The position numbers and the translations under genes are program-made. Under the pieces are notes generated by a model that saw only the letters and a list, made by a program, of their open reading frames with translations, had not been told where the DNA came from and did no database searches. Positions 55,957-64,000 of a DNA stretch of 64,000 bases are shown one piece after another; position 1 is the first letter of the stretch, and every line of letters begins with the position of its first letter. The DNA is from Spirosoma agri. GTDB taxonomy: Bacteria; Bacteroidota; Bacteroidia; Cytophagales; Spirosomataceae. The stretch lies in the NCBI RefSeq assembly GCF_010747415.1, contig NZ_JAAGNZ010000001.1:1178001-1242000 (forward strand). The letters are read 5' to 3'.

Positions 55957-55965
55957 CTGAGTGAA

Positions 55966-56079
55966 TTTGTGATTGGGTGATTGAGGGAATCAGCGATTGA
56001 GTAGATCTGACGTGAAGTAATCGCCTGGATAGGACGAACTCACTGACTTGCTCAGCCGCTCGATCACCCGATCACAAAG
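55966..56079. terminator. Long imperfect inverted repeat at convergent ends
   Basis: A 20-base arm (55966-55985) pairs with 56059-56079 with two mismatches across a loop of about 73 nt. The right arm includes the last codons of birA. It could fold in transcripts from either side, though the loop is long. Confidence 0.45.
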
Positions 56080-56831
56080 CGTATTTCTTTAAACCCGAAA
56101 TAGCGCACCTGCCCGTCCTCGGCGACGGCCAATCGACCGACAGCATCTACGCCTACAATCGTTCCCCAGAAGAAGCGGCCTTCGCTCTCGAAGCGCTGTT
56201 CCTGCTGATATCGATAGAGCGTTTGCAGGTAATTGATTTTCAGGCTATCCCGTTGTCCGGAACGCAGTTGAAGGTAACGTTGTTCTACTTTCTCGCAGAG
56301 GGAGCTAAGAACGCCCGGAAGGTTGTAATTATCCGAAATTGGTGCCAGTTGCTGAAGCGATGTAGCGGTTGAGTAGTGGAATTCAGTCTGGTTAACGTTT
56401 AGGCCCACACCTGCAATCGACCAGGCAATGCTCTGTCCCTGTAACGTGTTTTCGATCAGGATGCCCCCTACTTTCTGGTCACCGGCATAAATGTCATTTG
56501 GCCATTTGATACGAAGAGGGGCGCCGATCAGGGGTTGCAGTGAGTCGTATATACCGAGTGAAATTGCCATGTTGAGCCAGAACTGCTCACTGGGTAGCAG
56601 AAACGACGGCTTAAGAATCAGCGAAAATGTCAGGTTCTGAGCCGGTTTTGCTTCCCAAATGTTACCCCGCTGACCTCGCCCCGCCAGTTGGTGGTCAGTT
56701 ACGATAACAAGACCCTCTGCTGGATCCAGATGAGCAATCAAAGCCGACGCTTCGTCGTTAGTAGACTGACAGCTTGGCAGATATTTAACTATTTGCCCGA
56801 TAAAAAGACTTTTGGGATAGATTTTGTACAA
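56064..56831 (-). CDS. birA: Biotin-[acetyl-CoA-carboxylase] ligase
   Basis: 255 residues from a TTG start (MYKIYPKSLFIGQIV is a standard N-terminus for the group). GRGQRGNIWEA is the biotinyl-AMP loop, and KWPNDIYAGDQKVGGILIEN holds the catalytic Lys. There is no N-terminal helix-turn-helix, so it is the monofunctional ligase, not the E. coli-type repressor. The C-terminal SH3-like domain (FFWGTIVGVDAVGRLAV) is present. Confidence 0.92.
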   Translation of the reverse strand: MYKIYPKSLFIGQIVKYLPSCQSTNDEASALIAHLDPAEGLVIVTDHQLAGRGQRGNIWEAKPAQNLTFSLILKPSFLLPSEQFWLNMAISLGIYDSLQPLIGAPLRIKWPNDIYAGDQKVGGILIENTLQGQSIAWSIAGVGLNVNQTEFHYSTATSLQQLAPISDNYNLPGVLSSLCEKVEQRYLQLRSGQRDSLKINYLQTLYRYQQEQRFESEGRFFWGTIVGVDAVGRLAVAEDGQVRYFGFKEIRFVIG

Positions 56832-56943
56832 AATATTGTATAGTTTAGTAGTAGGAAGTTAATGAATGGTGCTCTGAATGTTTATGTATTCATTTTGTAA
56901 AGTACCCTCTGATTGGCTTGTCGTGCAATGTTAAACCGAAAGC

Positions 56944-57357
56944 ATGAGAATTAAGATAAACAGTGAGTTTTCAGCCGAGCAAATCCGTGATTTCGTTGTA
57001 CGGGGTATGCTGGAAAAAAAAGGGCAGGATGTTGTCGTAATGGACCTGCGGAACGTAAAAAATGCCATCTGCGACTATTTCGTTCTATGCTCGGGTACGT
57101 CCGACACACAAATTGATGCCATCTCGACCTCGGTGGAGGAAGAAGTTTACAAAGCCAGTCACCAGGACCCCTGGCACAAGGAAGGTAAGTTGAACCGGGA
57201 ATGGATTTTGCTTGATTATGTGGATGTGGTTGCCCACGTGTTTAAAAAAGACCGCCGGTCGTTCTACGACCTTGAACAGCTCTGGGGTGATGCCGAAATT
57301 CATCACATCGAAGAAAGTGTGCTGGCAACGGCAGGCTATGAACAAGGGAGTTTATAA
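56944..57357 (+). CDS. rsfS: Ribosome silencing factor RsfS
   Basis: 137 residues of the RsfS/YbeB/Iojap family: DVVVMDLRNVKNAICDYFVLCSG is the core, followed by DPWHKEGKLNREWILLDYVDVVAHVF. It binds ribosomal protein uL14 and blocks subunit joining when nutrients are low. ftsH follows on the same strand after 105 bases, a pairing seen in related genomes and possibly one transcript. Confidence 0.92.
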   Translation: MRIKINSEFSAEQIRDFVVRGMLEKKGQDVVVMDLRNVKNAICDYFVLCSGTSDTQIDAISTSVEEEVYKASHQDPWHKEGKLNREWILLDYVDVVAHVFKKDRRSFYDLEQLWGDAEIHHIEESVLATAGYEQGSL

Positions 57358-57462
57358 CCGCTTATCGAGCAGGTAAACCGCCTGTCCGAACCACTCCGTC
57401 TAAGAAACATTAGTCTTCTGAACGGTGTTACGCTTAAAATCCGTTATGTACAACCTGAGGAA

Positions 57463-59493
57463 ATGTCAGAAAACAATAATAGAAATCCGCTAGTACCCCG
57501 AGGTGGTCCGAGAAAACCTAACTTCCAGGGGTGGATTGTTGCACTGCTGATTGCTGCTATTCTGGGTATTACGTTCTTTAACAAAAGCTCCTCGACACAC
57601 GAGATTGCGCAAAAGCGTTTTGAGCGAATGGTTAAAGAGCACGAAGTAGCCGATGTAGTACTCGTCAACGACAAAATTGCCGAGGTTACGCTTACCCAGC
57701 AAGCTGCACAAAGTCCGAAATACCGCAACCTGTTTGCTGAGAAGCCTTACTTCGGAACAAGCCACGGTCCTCATTTTCAATTCCAGGTAGCTTCCGGCGA
57801 GTCGTTCAAAAAGGACTTAGACCAGTTGCAACAGGGGCTTCCTGACAATGAGAAGATCGATTTTCGATTCGAAAGCCGGAGTGATTTCGGTAGTATCATC
57901 AGCACATGGGGCTTTTTGATTGTCATGATTCTGGCGATGTATTTTCTGCTGGGCAGAATGTCAGGCGCTGGTGGACCGGGTGGTCAAATCTTCAACATCG
58001 GCAAATCAAAAGCTGCGTTGTTCGATGCTGACAATAAGGTTAAGATTACGTTCAACGATGTAGCGGGTCTGGATGAAGCCAAGGAGGAAATTAAGGAAAT
58101 CGTTGATTACCTGAAAAATCCTACCAAGTTTACCAAGCTTGGGGCGAAGATTCCCAAAGGCGCACTGTTGATCGGCCCTCCCGGTACAGGTAAAACGCTG
58201 CTGGCGAAAGCGGTAGCGGGTGAAGCGGGCGTTCCGTTCTTCTCGCTGTCAGGCTCCGACTTCGTTGAAATGTTTGTTGGGGTAGGCGCTGCACGTGTAC
58301 GTGACCTGTTCAAACAAGCGAAAGAGAAAGCACCCTGTATCATCTTCATTGATGAGATCGATGCGGTTGGTCGTTCGCGGGGCCGTGGTTCTATGCCTGG
58401 TGCCAACGACGAACGCGAAAACACGCTGAACTCGCTGCTGGTTGAGATGGATGGTTTTGCTACCGACTCCGGTATTATCATCCTTGCTGCTACGAACCGT
58501 CCCGACGTACTTGATCCTGCTTTGCAGCGTCCCGGTCGTTTTGACCGCCAGATCAGCATTGACAAGCCAGATATTATCGGTCGTGAAGCGATCTTCCGGG
58601 TTCACTTAAAGCCAATTAAACTGTCGACGGATGTCGATCCGAAAGAATTGGCTGCTCAGACGCCTGGTTTTGCGGGGGCCGAAATTGCCAACGTTTGTAA
58701 TGAAGCTGCCCTGATTGCCGCACGTAGCGACAAAGAGGCTGTAGACATGAAGGACTTCCAGGATGCGATGGATCGTGTTATTGGTGGTCTCGAAAAGAAG
58801 AACAAGATTATTTCGCCTGAGGAGAAAGAAATCGTTGCCTACCATGAAGCTGGACACGCTGTGGCCGGCTGGTACCTCGAACATGCTGATCCGCTCGTGA
58901 AGGTAACAATTGTACCTCGTGGTGTAGCGGCACTTGGTTATGCGCAATACTTGCCCCGTGAGCAGTATCTGTACCGCACAGAGCAACTTATGGACGAAAT
59001 GTGCATGGCGCTGGGCGGTCGGGCTGCCGAAGATATCATCTTCGGTAAGGTGTCAACGGGTGCGTTAAGCGATTTGGAGCGTATTACGAAACTCGCTTAT
59101 AGCATGGTGACGATGTATGGTATGAATGACAAGATTGGTAACGTGTCATTCTACGATTCGAAACAGGCGGACTACGCATTCAACAAGCCTTACTCTGAAG
59201 AAACCGCCAAGTTTATTGACGAAGAGGTTCGCAAGATCGTAGACATCGCGTACAGCCGTACTAAAGATCTGCTTACTGACAAGCGTGGTGCACTGGAGAT
59301 CATTGCCAAAGAATTGCTTGAAAAGGAAATTCTGTATCAGAACGATCTGGTGCGGTTGATCGGAAAGCGACCTTTTGAACGCGAAACGGTGTATCAGGCT
59401 TATAAGAACAAAGGTGTAGCTGAAGAGATAAAAGAAGAGATTGGTAAAGAAGCAAAACCTGCTGAAACGGAACCCGAATCGCTTCCTTTATAG
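57463..59493 (+). CDS. ftsH: ATP-dependent zinc metalloprotease FtsH
   Basis: 676 residues. Two membrane helices (about 24-40 and 145-164) flank a periplasmic domain. The AAA module has Walker A GPPGTGKT, Walker [12 protein letters not shown] and second region of homology [20 protein letters not shown] (split by position). The zinc site is HEAGH at residues 461-465. It degrades damaged membrane and regulatory proteins. All catalytic residues look intact. Confidence 0.95.
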   Translation: MSENNNRNPLVPRGGPRKPNFQGWIVALLIAAILGITFFNKSSSTHEIAQKRFERMVKEHEVADVVLVNDKIAEVTLTQQAAQSPKYRNLFAEKPYFGTSHGPHFQFQVASGESFKKDLDQLQQGLPDNEKIDFRFESRSDFGSIISTWGFLIVMILAMYFLLGRMSGAGGPGGQIFNIGKSKAALFDADNKVKITFNDVAGLDEAKEEIKEIVDYLKNPTKFTKLGAKIPKGALLIGPPGTGKTLLAKAVAGEAGVPFFSLSGSDFVEMFVGVGAARVRDLFKQAKEKAPCIIFIDEIDAVGRSRGRGSMPGANDERENTLNSLLVEMDGFATDSGIIILAATNRPDVLDPALQRPGRFDRQISIDKPDIIGREAIFRVHLKPIKLSTDVDPKELAAQTPGFAGAEIANVCNEAALIAARSDKEAVDMKDFQDAMDRVIGGLEKKNKIISPEEKEIVAYHEAGHAVAGWYLEHADPLVKVTIVPRGVAALGYAQYLPREQYLYRTEQLMDEMCMALGGRAAEDIIFGKVSTGALSDLERITKLAYSMVTMYGMNDKIGNVSFYDSKQADYAFNKPYSEETAKFIDEEVRKIVDIAYSRTKDLLTDKRGALEIIAKELLEKEILYQNDLVRLIGKRPFERETVYQAYKNKGVAEEIKEEIGKEAKPAETEPESLPL

Positions 59494-59509
59494 ACTACCA
59501 ATTGTAGAT

Positions 59510-59547
59510 AGAAATGACCCTTATCAAGCTTGATAAGGGTCATTTCT
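59510..59547. terminator. 38-bp perfect palindrome between convergent genes
   Basis: A perfect palindrome with 19-bp arms and no loop, centred between 59528 and 59529, on both strands followed by T-rich sequence (TTTCTGTTT on the plus side). It ends ftsH and the convergent phosphoesterase gene. Confidence 0.85.
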
Positions 59548-59559
59548 GTTTATGGCTAC

Positions 59560-60051
59560 TTACCGTTTCCCTAGCTCAATAACTTGCATGTCAACAATCC
59601 GGCCTTCGTCAATCGCAAACCGAATCGCCGTTCGCATGACATGAAAGCCGGTCTTGCCTGCTGCGCCAGGATTTATGAAGAGCATGTTAGCCAGTTTCGG
59701 GTCGCGTACAACTTTGAGAATATGCGAATGCCCACATATAAAGACGTCGGGCGGATTTCCTTGTAAAGTAGGTCGAACCGTCGGATTATACCTCGGTGGC
59801 GTACCGCCAATGTGCGTCATCCAGAAATGTAACCCGTCGATGGTGAACCGCTGATTGGCGGGAAGATCGTTTGCTTCCTGATCAATATTGCCAGAAACGA
59901 CGCGCAACGGACGAAACGCCCGCAACTGATCAGCAACGGTTAGCGCACCGACATCGCCCGCATGCCAGATTTCATCACATGCGTCGAAGTGAGTGAATAG
60001 GTGGGGATCAAGATAACTGTGCGTATCCGAAAGCAGGCCAATACGAATCAT
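59560..60051 (-). CDS. YfcE/MJ0936-type metallophosphoesterase
   Basis: 163 residues with all calcineurin-like motifs: GLLSDTHSYLD, IWHAGDVG, VVSGNID, CGHSH and INPGAAGK. A small cytoplasmic phosphodiesterase; the physiological substrate is unknown. Convergent with ftsH. Only 17 bases separate it from the upstream acyl-CoA ligase gene, so the two are probably co-transcribed. Confidence 0.88.
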   Translation of the reverse strand: MIRIGLLSDTHSYLDPHLFTHFDACDEIWHAGDVGALTVADQLRAFRPLRVVSGNIDQEANDLPANQRFTIDGLHFWMTHIGGTPPRYNPTVRPTLQGNPPDVFICGHSHILKVVRDPKLANMLFINPGAAGKTGFHVMRTAIRFAIDEGRIVDMQVIELGKR

Positions 60052-60068
60052 GTTTTACGTAAACTTGA

Positions 60069-61751
60069 TTACGACGAAAGAAGTTGCGCTTTCATTTCAG
60101 ATCGGATACGCTTTTTATCGATCTTACCAACGCTGGTCTTCGGAATTTCGGAGACGAACAAAATCCGGTCGGGCATATACCACTTGTGTAGTTCGCCACG
60201 ATCGATTCTGGACTGTAAGCTGGCTTTGATGCCTTCCGCCGTCAACTCATACCCCGGTTTCGGAATAATGAGGGCATGAGGCCGTTCTCCCCAACGATCA
60301 TCGGGTAACCCAACCACCGCCGATTCCGCCACCCCTTCCAGCTGCGACAATGAATCTTCCATGTCCAGGGAAGATACCCATTCACCGCCCGTTTTGATAA
60401 CATCTTTGGTGCGGTCGGCTACTATGATCCAGTGATCAGGGGTAATGCTGGCAACGTCGCCCGTGTGCAGCCATCCATGTTTCCACAGCTCAGCTCCCCG
60501 CTCCGGGTCATTGTAATACCCCTGCGTTGTCCAGGGTGTTCGTACCACAATTTCACCCAGCGTCTCGCCATCGTGTGGCAAAAACTCGCCCTCATCGTTC
60601 ATTAGTCGCGCGTCGACATACGGAGCGATTCGACCCGCACGCGTGCGGAAGTCAACCTGCTCATCAAACGGTAATGCTCGTTCTGCGTCGTTCAAATAGA
60701 CGACAGACAGAATGGGAGCTGTCTCCGACATACCGTAGCCGGATGTTACGTTAATGCCTAAATCCAGTGCTGCCTTAGCCAATCCCTTCGTCAGTGCTGA
60801 ACCACCGATCAGTACACTCCATCGGCTCAACTGGTCGCGGAATTTTTGTGCTGCCGGGCTGCTGACGAGCATATTCAGGATCGTTGGTACGCAGTGAGAG
60901 AGCGTTACACCTTCAGTAACGAGCAGCCTGAGGAGCATTTCGGGTTCATACTTACCGGGATAAACCTGCTTGGCCGCCAACAGTGTAGCCAGAAAGGGAA
61001 ACCCCCACGCATGAACGTGAAACATGGGCGTAATGGGCATATACACGTCGGTACGCGATCGGAAAGGTAATGCTTCGTAGCCGATCAGATACGTCAACAG
61101 GCCCATCGTATGCATGAACAATTGACGATGCGAGAAATAGACTCCTTTCGGGTTGCCTGTTGTACCCGTGGTGTAGAAGGAGGTTGCCCACGTATTTTCA
61201 TCGAAGTCCGGGAAGTCATACTGATCAGAAACATCCCGCAGTAGTGCTTCGTATTCACCTGTCAGACCAGTCGGAACCTGACCAACGGCGTTGAGGTCCG
61301 TGTAGACTTTATCGCTGAGCAACACAAAGCAGTCTACCGTTTTTAATTGGCCTTTTATTGAATCAAGAATAGGAAGAAAGTCCTCATGAATAAGTACAAA
61401 CTTGTCTTCCGCGTGATTCATCGTATACAGGATTTGAGCCGGAGATAGCCGTACATTGACCGTATGGAGAATGGCGCCAATGCTGGTTACACCAAAAAAA
61501 CACTCGAGGTATCGATGGCTGTCCCAGTCTAAAACGGCAACTGTATCGCCCGGTTTCACGCCAAGTCCAGTCAATACGTTAGCTAACCGTCGAACCCGCT
61601 GGTTGAACTCGATGTAATTCATCCGGAACAGATCGCGGTAAACGATTTCGCGTTGCGGCTCATACTTGAGCGACTCGGCCAGTATGTTCTTTATCAGCAT
61701 CGGTGGCTCAAAAGCTTCGTCGGTTCGGGGAATCAGTTTTGTCTGGATCAT
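60069..61751 (-). CDS. Fatty-acid-CoA ligase (AMP-forming)
   Basis: 560 residues of the ANL superfamily. AMP-binding loop YTTGTTGNPKGVYFSH (about 184), GYGMSETAP (about 340), hinge TGDVASITPDHW and catalytic Lys in KTSVGKIDKKR near the C-terminus are all intact. It looks like the medium/long-chain (AlkK-like) type and activates fatty acids to acyl-CoA in the cytoplasm. Chain-length preference is unknown. Confidence 0.9.
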   Translation of the reverse strand: MIQTKLIPRTDEAFEPPMLIKNILAESLKYEPQREIVYRDLFRMNYIEFNQRVRRLANVLTGLGVKPGDTVAVLDWDSHRYLECFFGVTSIGAILHTVNVRLSPAQILYTMNHAEDKFVLIHEDFLPILDSIKGQLKTVDCFVLLSDKVYTDLNAVGQVPTGLTGEYEALLRDVSDQYDFPDFDENTWATSFYTTGTTGNPKGVYFSHRQLFMHTMGLLTYLIGYEALPFRSRTDVYMPITPMFHVHAWGFPFLATLLAAKQVYPGKYEPEMLLRLLVTEGVTLSHCVPTILNMLVSSPAAQKFRDQLSRWSVLIGGSALTKGLAKAALDLGINVTSGYGMSETAPILSVVYLNDAERALPFDEQVDFRTRAGRIAPYVDARLMNDEGEFLPHDGETLGEIVVRTPWTTQGYYNDPERGAELWKHGWLHTGDVASITPDHWIIVADRTKDVIKTGGEWVSSLDMEDSLSQLEGVAESAVVGLPDDRWGERPHALIIPKPGYELTAEGIKASLQSRIDRGELHKWYMPDRILFVSEIPKTSVGKIDKKRIRSEMKAQLLSS

Positions 61752-62295
61752 GGTTCGCGCTGATAGTTATGTAAAAAACGAAAAAAATAACCCGAAGTTG
61801 ACTTATCAGAAGAAAAAATAGTAATTCCTGTGAGCTAATCGTTCGCTTACCCATCAATTCACTCAATAAGCCTTTACAAGCTGTATTGCCTAGTACTCAA
61901 GGAAACCAAGTTTGAGAAGCGTTATCGACGTAAACCTGGCTCTAGGCTGTAAATCCTGAAATAGACCAAATAGTTGACTGACAGATTGGCAGTGCTGCCT
62001 CTCGACAGTTCGATAAGCTATTAGGTTGTAGCCAGGTCAGGGTATGAAAAAATCGGGTTTAGGCAACCGGTTTGACTGGCTACAGGGCCGTATAAAAACT
62101 AAGCGTGGCTTTTTGGTTGCTGCGAACGTCATATGTTTGGATGCACCTGCTACTCTATTCTATCTTCACACACCCTTTTCTGGATGCTTTGATTTTAAAC
62201 TTGACGGCTCATTGCCGAATTCAGCGAAATTTCGTTTCATCCAGAAAAACCGTTCCAGGCGGCTGATGTCAACGTTATAAACAGGTATCCCGAGT
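61752..62295. other. Intergenic region upstream of the hybrid kinase
   Basis: 544 bases between divergent genes. A 78-codon open frame at 62044-62280 has no protein-like pattern or recognisable family. The region is AT-rich near 61760-61830. No strong hairpin or promoter consensus noticed. Confidence 0.4.
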
Positions 62296-63882
62296 ATGGT
62301 TCTTATTGTCGATGATAGGCCGGAGAATATTCTGCCGCTGAAAAAGATTTTAGAGCTGCATAAGTTTGCTGTCGACACAGCCGAGTCGGGCGAAGAAGCG
62401 TTAAAGAAAATCCTGAAAACAAATTACTCGGTCATCATTCTCGATGTGCAAATGCCGGGAATGGATGGTTTTGAAGTGGCTACTGCCATAACAGGTTTTA
62501 GCCGATCTAAAGACACCTCGATCATCTTTTTGTCGGCGGTCAATACCGAGAAAAAATTTATTACGAAAGGCTACACCTCGGGTGGCGTCGATTACCTGAC
62601 TAAACCGGTCGATCCCGATATTCTGGTTCTGAAAGTGAAAACCCTGCACCGACTCTATGAGCAGCAGCAGGAGCTACGAGCCACACAGGATTCGTTACGG
62701 AAGGAGATCGAGGTACGGAAGCAGGCACAGGAAGAACTGAGTAGTCGAATGCAGGAGCTACGGCTGGTACTGGCGTCTCTGCCACAAATGGCCTTTACCG
62801 TCACTACCGATGGAACGATCGAATACGTGAACGAACATTGGTTTAACTATTCGATCAACTCGAAAGCGTTTCCTTTGACGCATGACGATGATTTGGATAC
62901 CTGCCAGGAATGGCCCAGCTACTTAGAAAAAGGCATCGAGTTTACGCGCGAAATGCGGCTGAAAGAGATTGCTACCGGCGATTACAGGCATCATCTGCTG
63001 CGCATCACACCCATAAAACAACAGGATGCACTGGTACGCTGGGTAGGCACGTTCACCGATATTCACGCCCAGAAACTGGCTGCAGAAACCCTAGAAGAAC
63101 AGGTTGCTACACGCACGAAAGAGCTCCTTCTCAAGAACACCGAGTTAGAAACGACCAACCACGAACTTCAGCAGTTCACGTGGGTTGTATCGCACGACTT
63201 GAAAGAGCCACTCCGTAAGATTCAGCTTCTGCACGATCTCATTAAAGAAAGATACCTGAACGGAAACCCGGAGGCTATCTCGTATCTCGACCGCTCGATC
63301 CGGTCGTCGGCTCGCCTGTCCAAACTGATCGATGATTTGCTGGCCTATTCGCAGCTAGCCAGACCCGCCATGTTCAAGCCAACGGACTTGAAGGCATTAC
63401 TCGACGAGATTCTGGTTGATTTTGAGGATACGATCAACAAGAAGAGCGCGGTGATTACGATTGATACCTTGCCTGTGATTGATACGATACCGGGCCGGAT
63501 CAGGCAGGTCTTTCAAAACCTGATCAGCAACGCGCTCAAATTCACCCGAACCAATGTGGCACCCATCATTACGATCAGGGCTGAACTCGTTGCGGAAAAG
63601 GAACTCGACAGTGAACGATGCGAGAACGGGAATTTTTGCCGCATTGTCGTGAGCGATAACGGTATTGGATTCGACGAGAAATTCCTCGACCGAATCTTCG
63701 TTATTTTTCAACGGTTAAATAATCGTACCAGCTACGAAGGAACGGGTATTGGCCTGGCCATCGCTAAAAAGAATATCGACAGGCACAGCGGACTGATTTC
63801 GGCCAGAAGCAAAATAGATGAAGGAACGCAGTTCATCCTTATCTTGCCCACACAGCAACTGGGCGAACCTGCCACGAATTGA
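62296..63882 (+). CDS. Hybrid response regulator / histidine kinase with PAS domain
   Basis: 528 residues; an in-frame stop at 62278 fixes the start to this ATG. The REC domain (1-120) has Asp6/Asp7, phosphoacceptor Asp50 (VIILDVQMPG) and Lys in YLTKPVDP. A coiled coil (about 125-160), a PAS-like domain (about 160-260), HisKA with His300 in VVSHDLKEPLRKI and HATPase with NLISNALKFT and GTGIGLAIAKK follow. No membrane segment, so cytoplasmic. The receiver at the N-terminus means it is controlled by another kinase or a phosphotransfer partner. Confidence 0.9.
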   Translation: MVLIVDDRPENILPLKKILELHKFAVDTAESGEEALKKILKTNYSVIILDVQMPGMDGFEVATAITGFSRSKDTSIIFLSAVNTEKKFITKGYTSGGVDYLTKPVDPDILVLKVKTLHRLYEQQQELRATQDSLRKEIEVRKQAQEELSSRMQELRLVLASLPQMAFTVTTDGTIEYVNEHWFNYSINSKAFPLTHDDDLDTCQEWPSYLEKGIEFTREMRLKEIATGDYRHHLLRITPIKQQDALVRWVGTFTDIHAQKLAAETLEEQVATRTKELLLKNTELETTNHELQQFTWVVSHDLKEPLRKIQLLHDLIKERYLNGNPEAISYLDRSIRSSARLSKLIDDLLAYSQLARPAMFKPTDLKALLDEILVDFEDTINKKSAVITIDTLPVIDTIPGRIRQVFQNLISNALKFTRTNVAPIITIRAELVAEKELDSERCENGNFCRIVVSDNGIGFDEKFLDRIFVIFQRLNNRTSYEGTGIGLAIAKKNIDRHSGLISARSKIDEGTQFILILPTQQLGEPATN

Positions 63883-63909
63883 TAAAAATTGTCCACCCAG
63901 TTAGTAACT

Positions 63910-64000
63910 ATGCCCAAGTACTCTACGTCGAATTCGGTGATACGGCAACTGCAACTTGTCTTCTCGATCTCTACATTTCTGTTAGTTATCAGTTTATTTG
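63910..64000 (+). CDS. Start of a membrane protein (partial, cut by window end)
   Basis: 30 residues are visible from the ATG: a short polar start MPKYSTSNSVIRQ and then a membrane helix LQLVFSISTFLLVISLF. It lies 27 bases after the hybrid kinase on the same strand, so it may be the second gene of that operon, perhaps a membrane sensor kinase; nothing more can be said. Confidence 0.55.
   Translation, partial: MPKYSTSNSVIRQLQLVFSISTFLLVISLF

Noticed and set aside
62044..62280. A 78-codon open frame upstream of the hybrid kinase as a gene
   Set aside because: No recognisable family and no coding-like pattern or leader signal.
1..64000. CRISPR arrays, tRNA or rRNA genes, complete insertion sequences
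   Set aside because: No regularly spaced direct repeats, no tRNA or rRNA-like sequence and no transposase gene were seen.

Overview
The window looks like chromosome of an aerobic Bacteroidota, most like the Cytophagales (Spirosoma-like); the assignment is by gene content only. Supporting signs are porX (a type IX secretion regulator), a secreted metallopeptidase with a T9SS-type C-terminal domain, an Oar-like TonB-dependent receptor, many signal-peptide and lipoprotein genes, few Shine-Dalgarno sites, frequent GTG/TTG starts, and promoter -7 boxes matching the Bacteroidetes TAnnTTTG consensus. Most genes are mid-GC. The exception is an AT-richer island at about 6.2-9.3 kb.

Layout. 0.4-4.5 kb: GntP permease, fasciclin-domain protein, ALDH7-type dehydrogenase. 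4.6-9.3 kb: a tyrosine recombinase whose catalytic Tyr and one catalytic His are both replaced, then three or four small accessory ORFs. The first two ORFs are each followed by an 88-nt inverted-repeat element with the R''/R' ends (GCCCAAC ... GTTGGGT/GTTGGAT), inner arms and spacers of an integron attC site. A lone core site (6196-6202) sits downstream of the recombinase behind a plausible promoter. This integron-like array with a probably dead, non-IntI recombinase is the most unusual thing here. 9.4-19.4 kb: secreted or membrane proteins (retropepsin-like protease, DUF1080, PI-PLC-like, phosphodiesterase/phosphatase), aldose epimerase, a TIGR02757 protein and a LysM/DPBB protein. 19.7-26.9 kb: porX, a TPR-LuxR regulator ending in a 36-bp perfect palindrome, and a large reprolysin-like T9SS cargo whose upstream region carries the same palindromic core. 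27-34 kb: M61 peptidase, ftsE, transaldolase-like fsa, galK, SRP RNA (minus strand), TPR lipoprotein, TMEM220-like protein and HMG-CoA lyase. 34-40.5 kb: IscA/HesB-like protein, a 1281-residue NtrY-like sensor kinase, a NUMOD4/HNH protein and a CoA-binding protein. 40.6-46.2 kb: seven minus-strand genes (selD, alpha/beta hydrolase, RsmI-like methyltransferase, MBL hydrolase, pssA, purS, fabH). 46.5-64 kb: TonB receptor, GDPD, patatin, polyprenyl synthase, sterol desaturase-like protein, PafA-like phosphatase, birA, rsfS, ftsH, YfcE-like phosphoesterase, acyl-CoA ligase, hybrid histidine kinase and the start of another membrane protein.

Convergent gene pairs are often separated by long, sometimes perfect inverted repeats (28-bp arms at 40.5 kb, a 38-bp perfect palindrome at 59.5 kb), probably bidirectional terminators. 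I found no tRNA, rRNA, CRISPR or complete insertion sequence.
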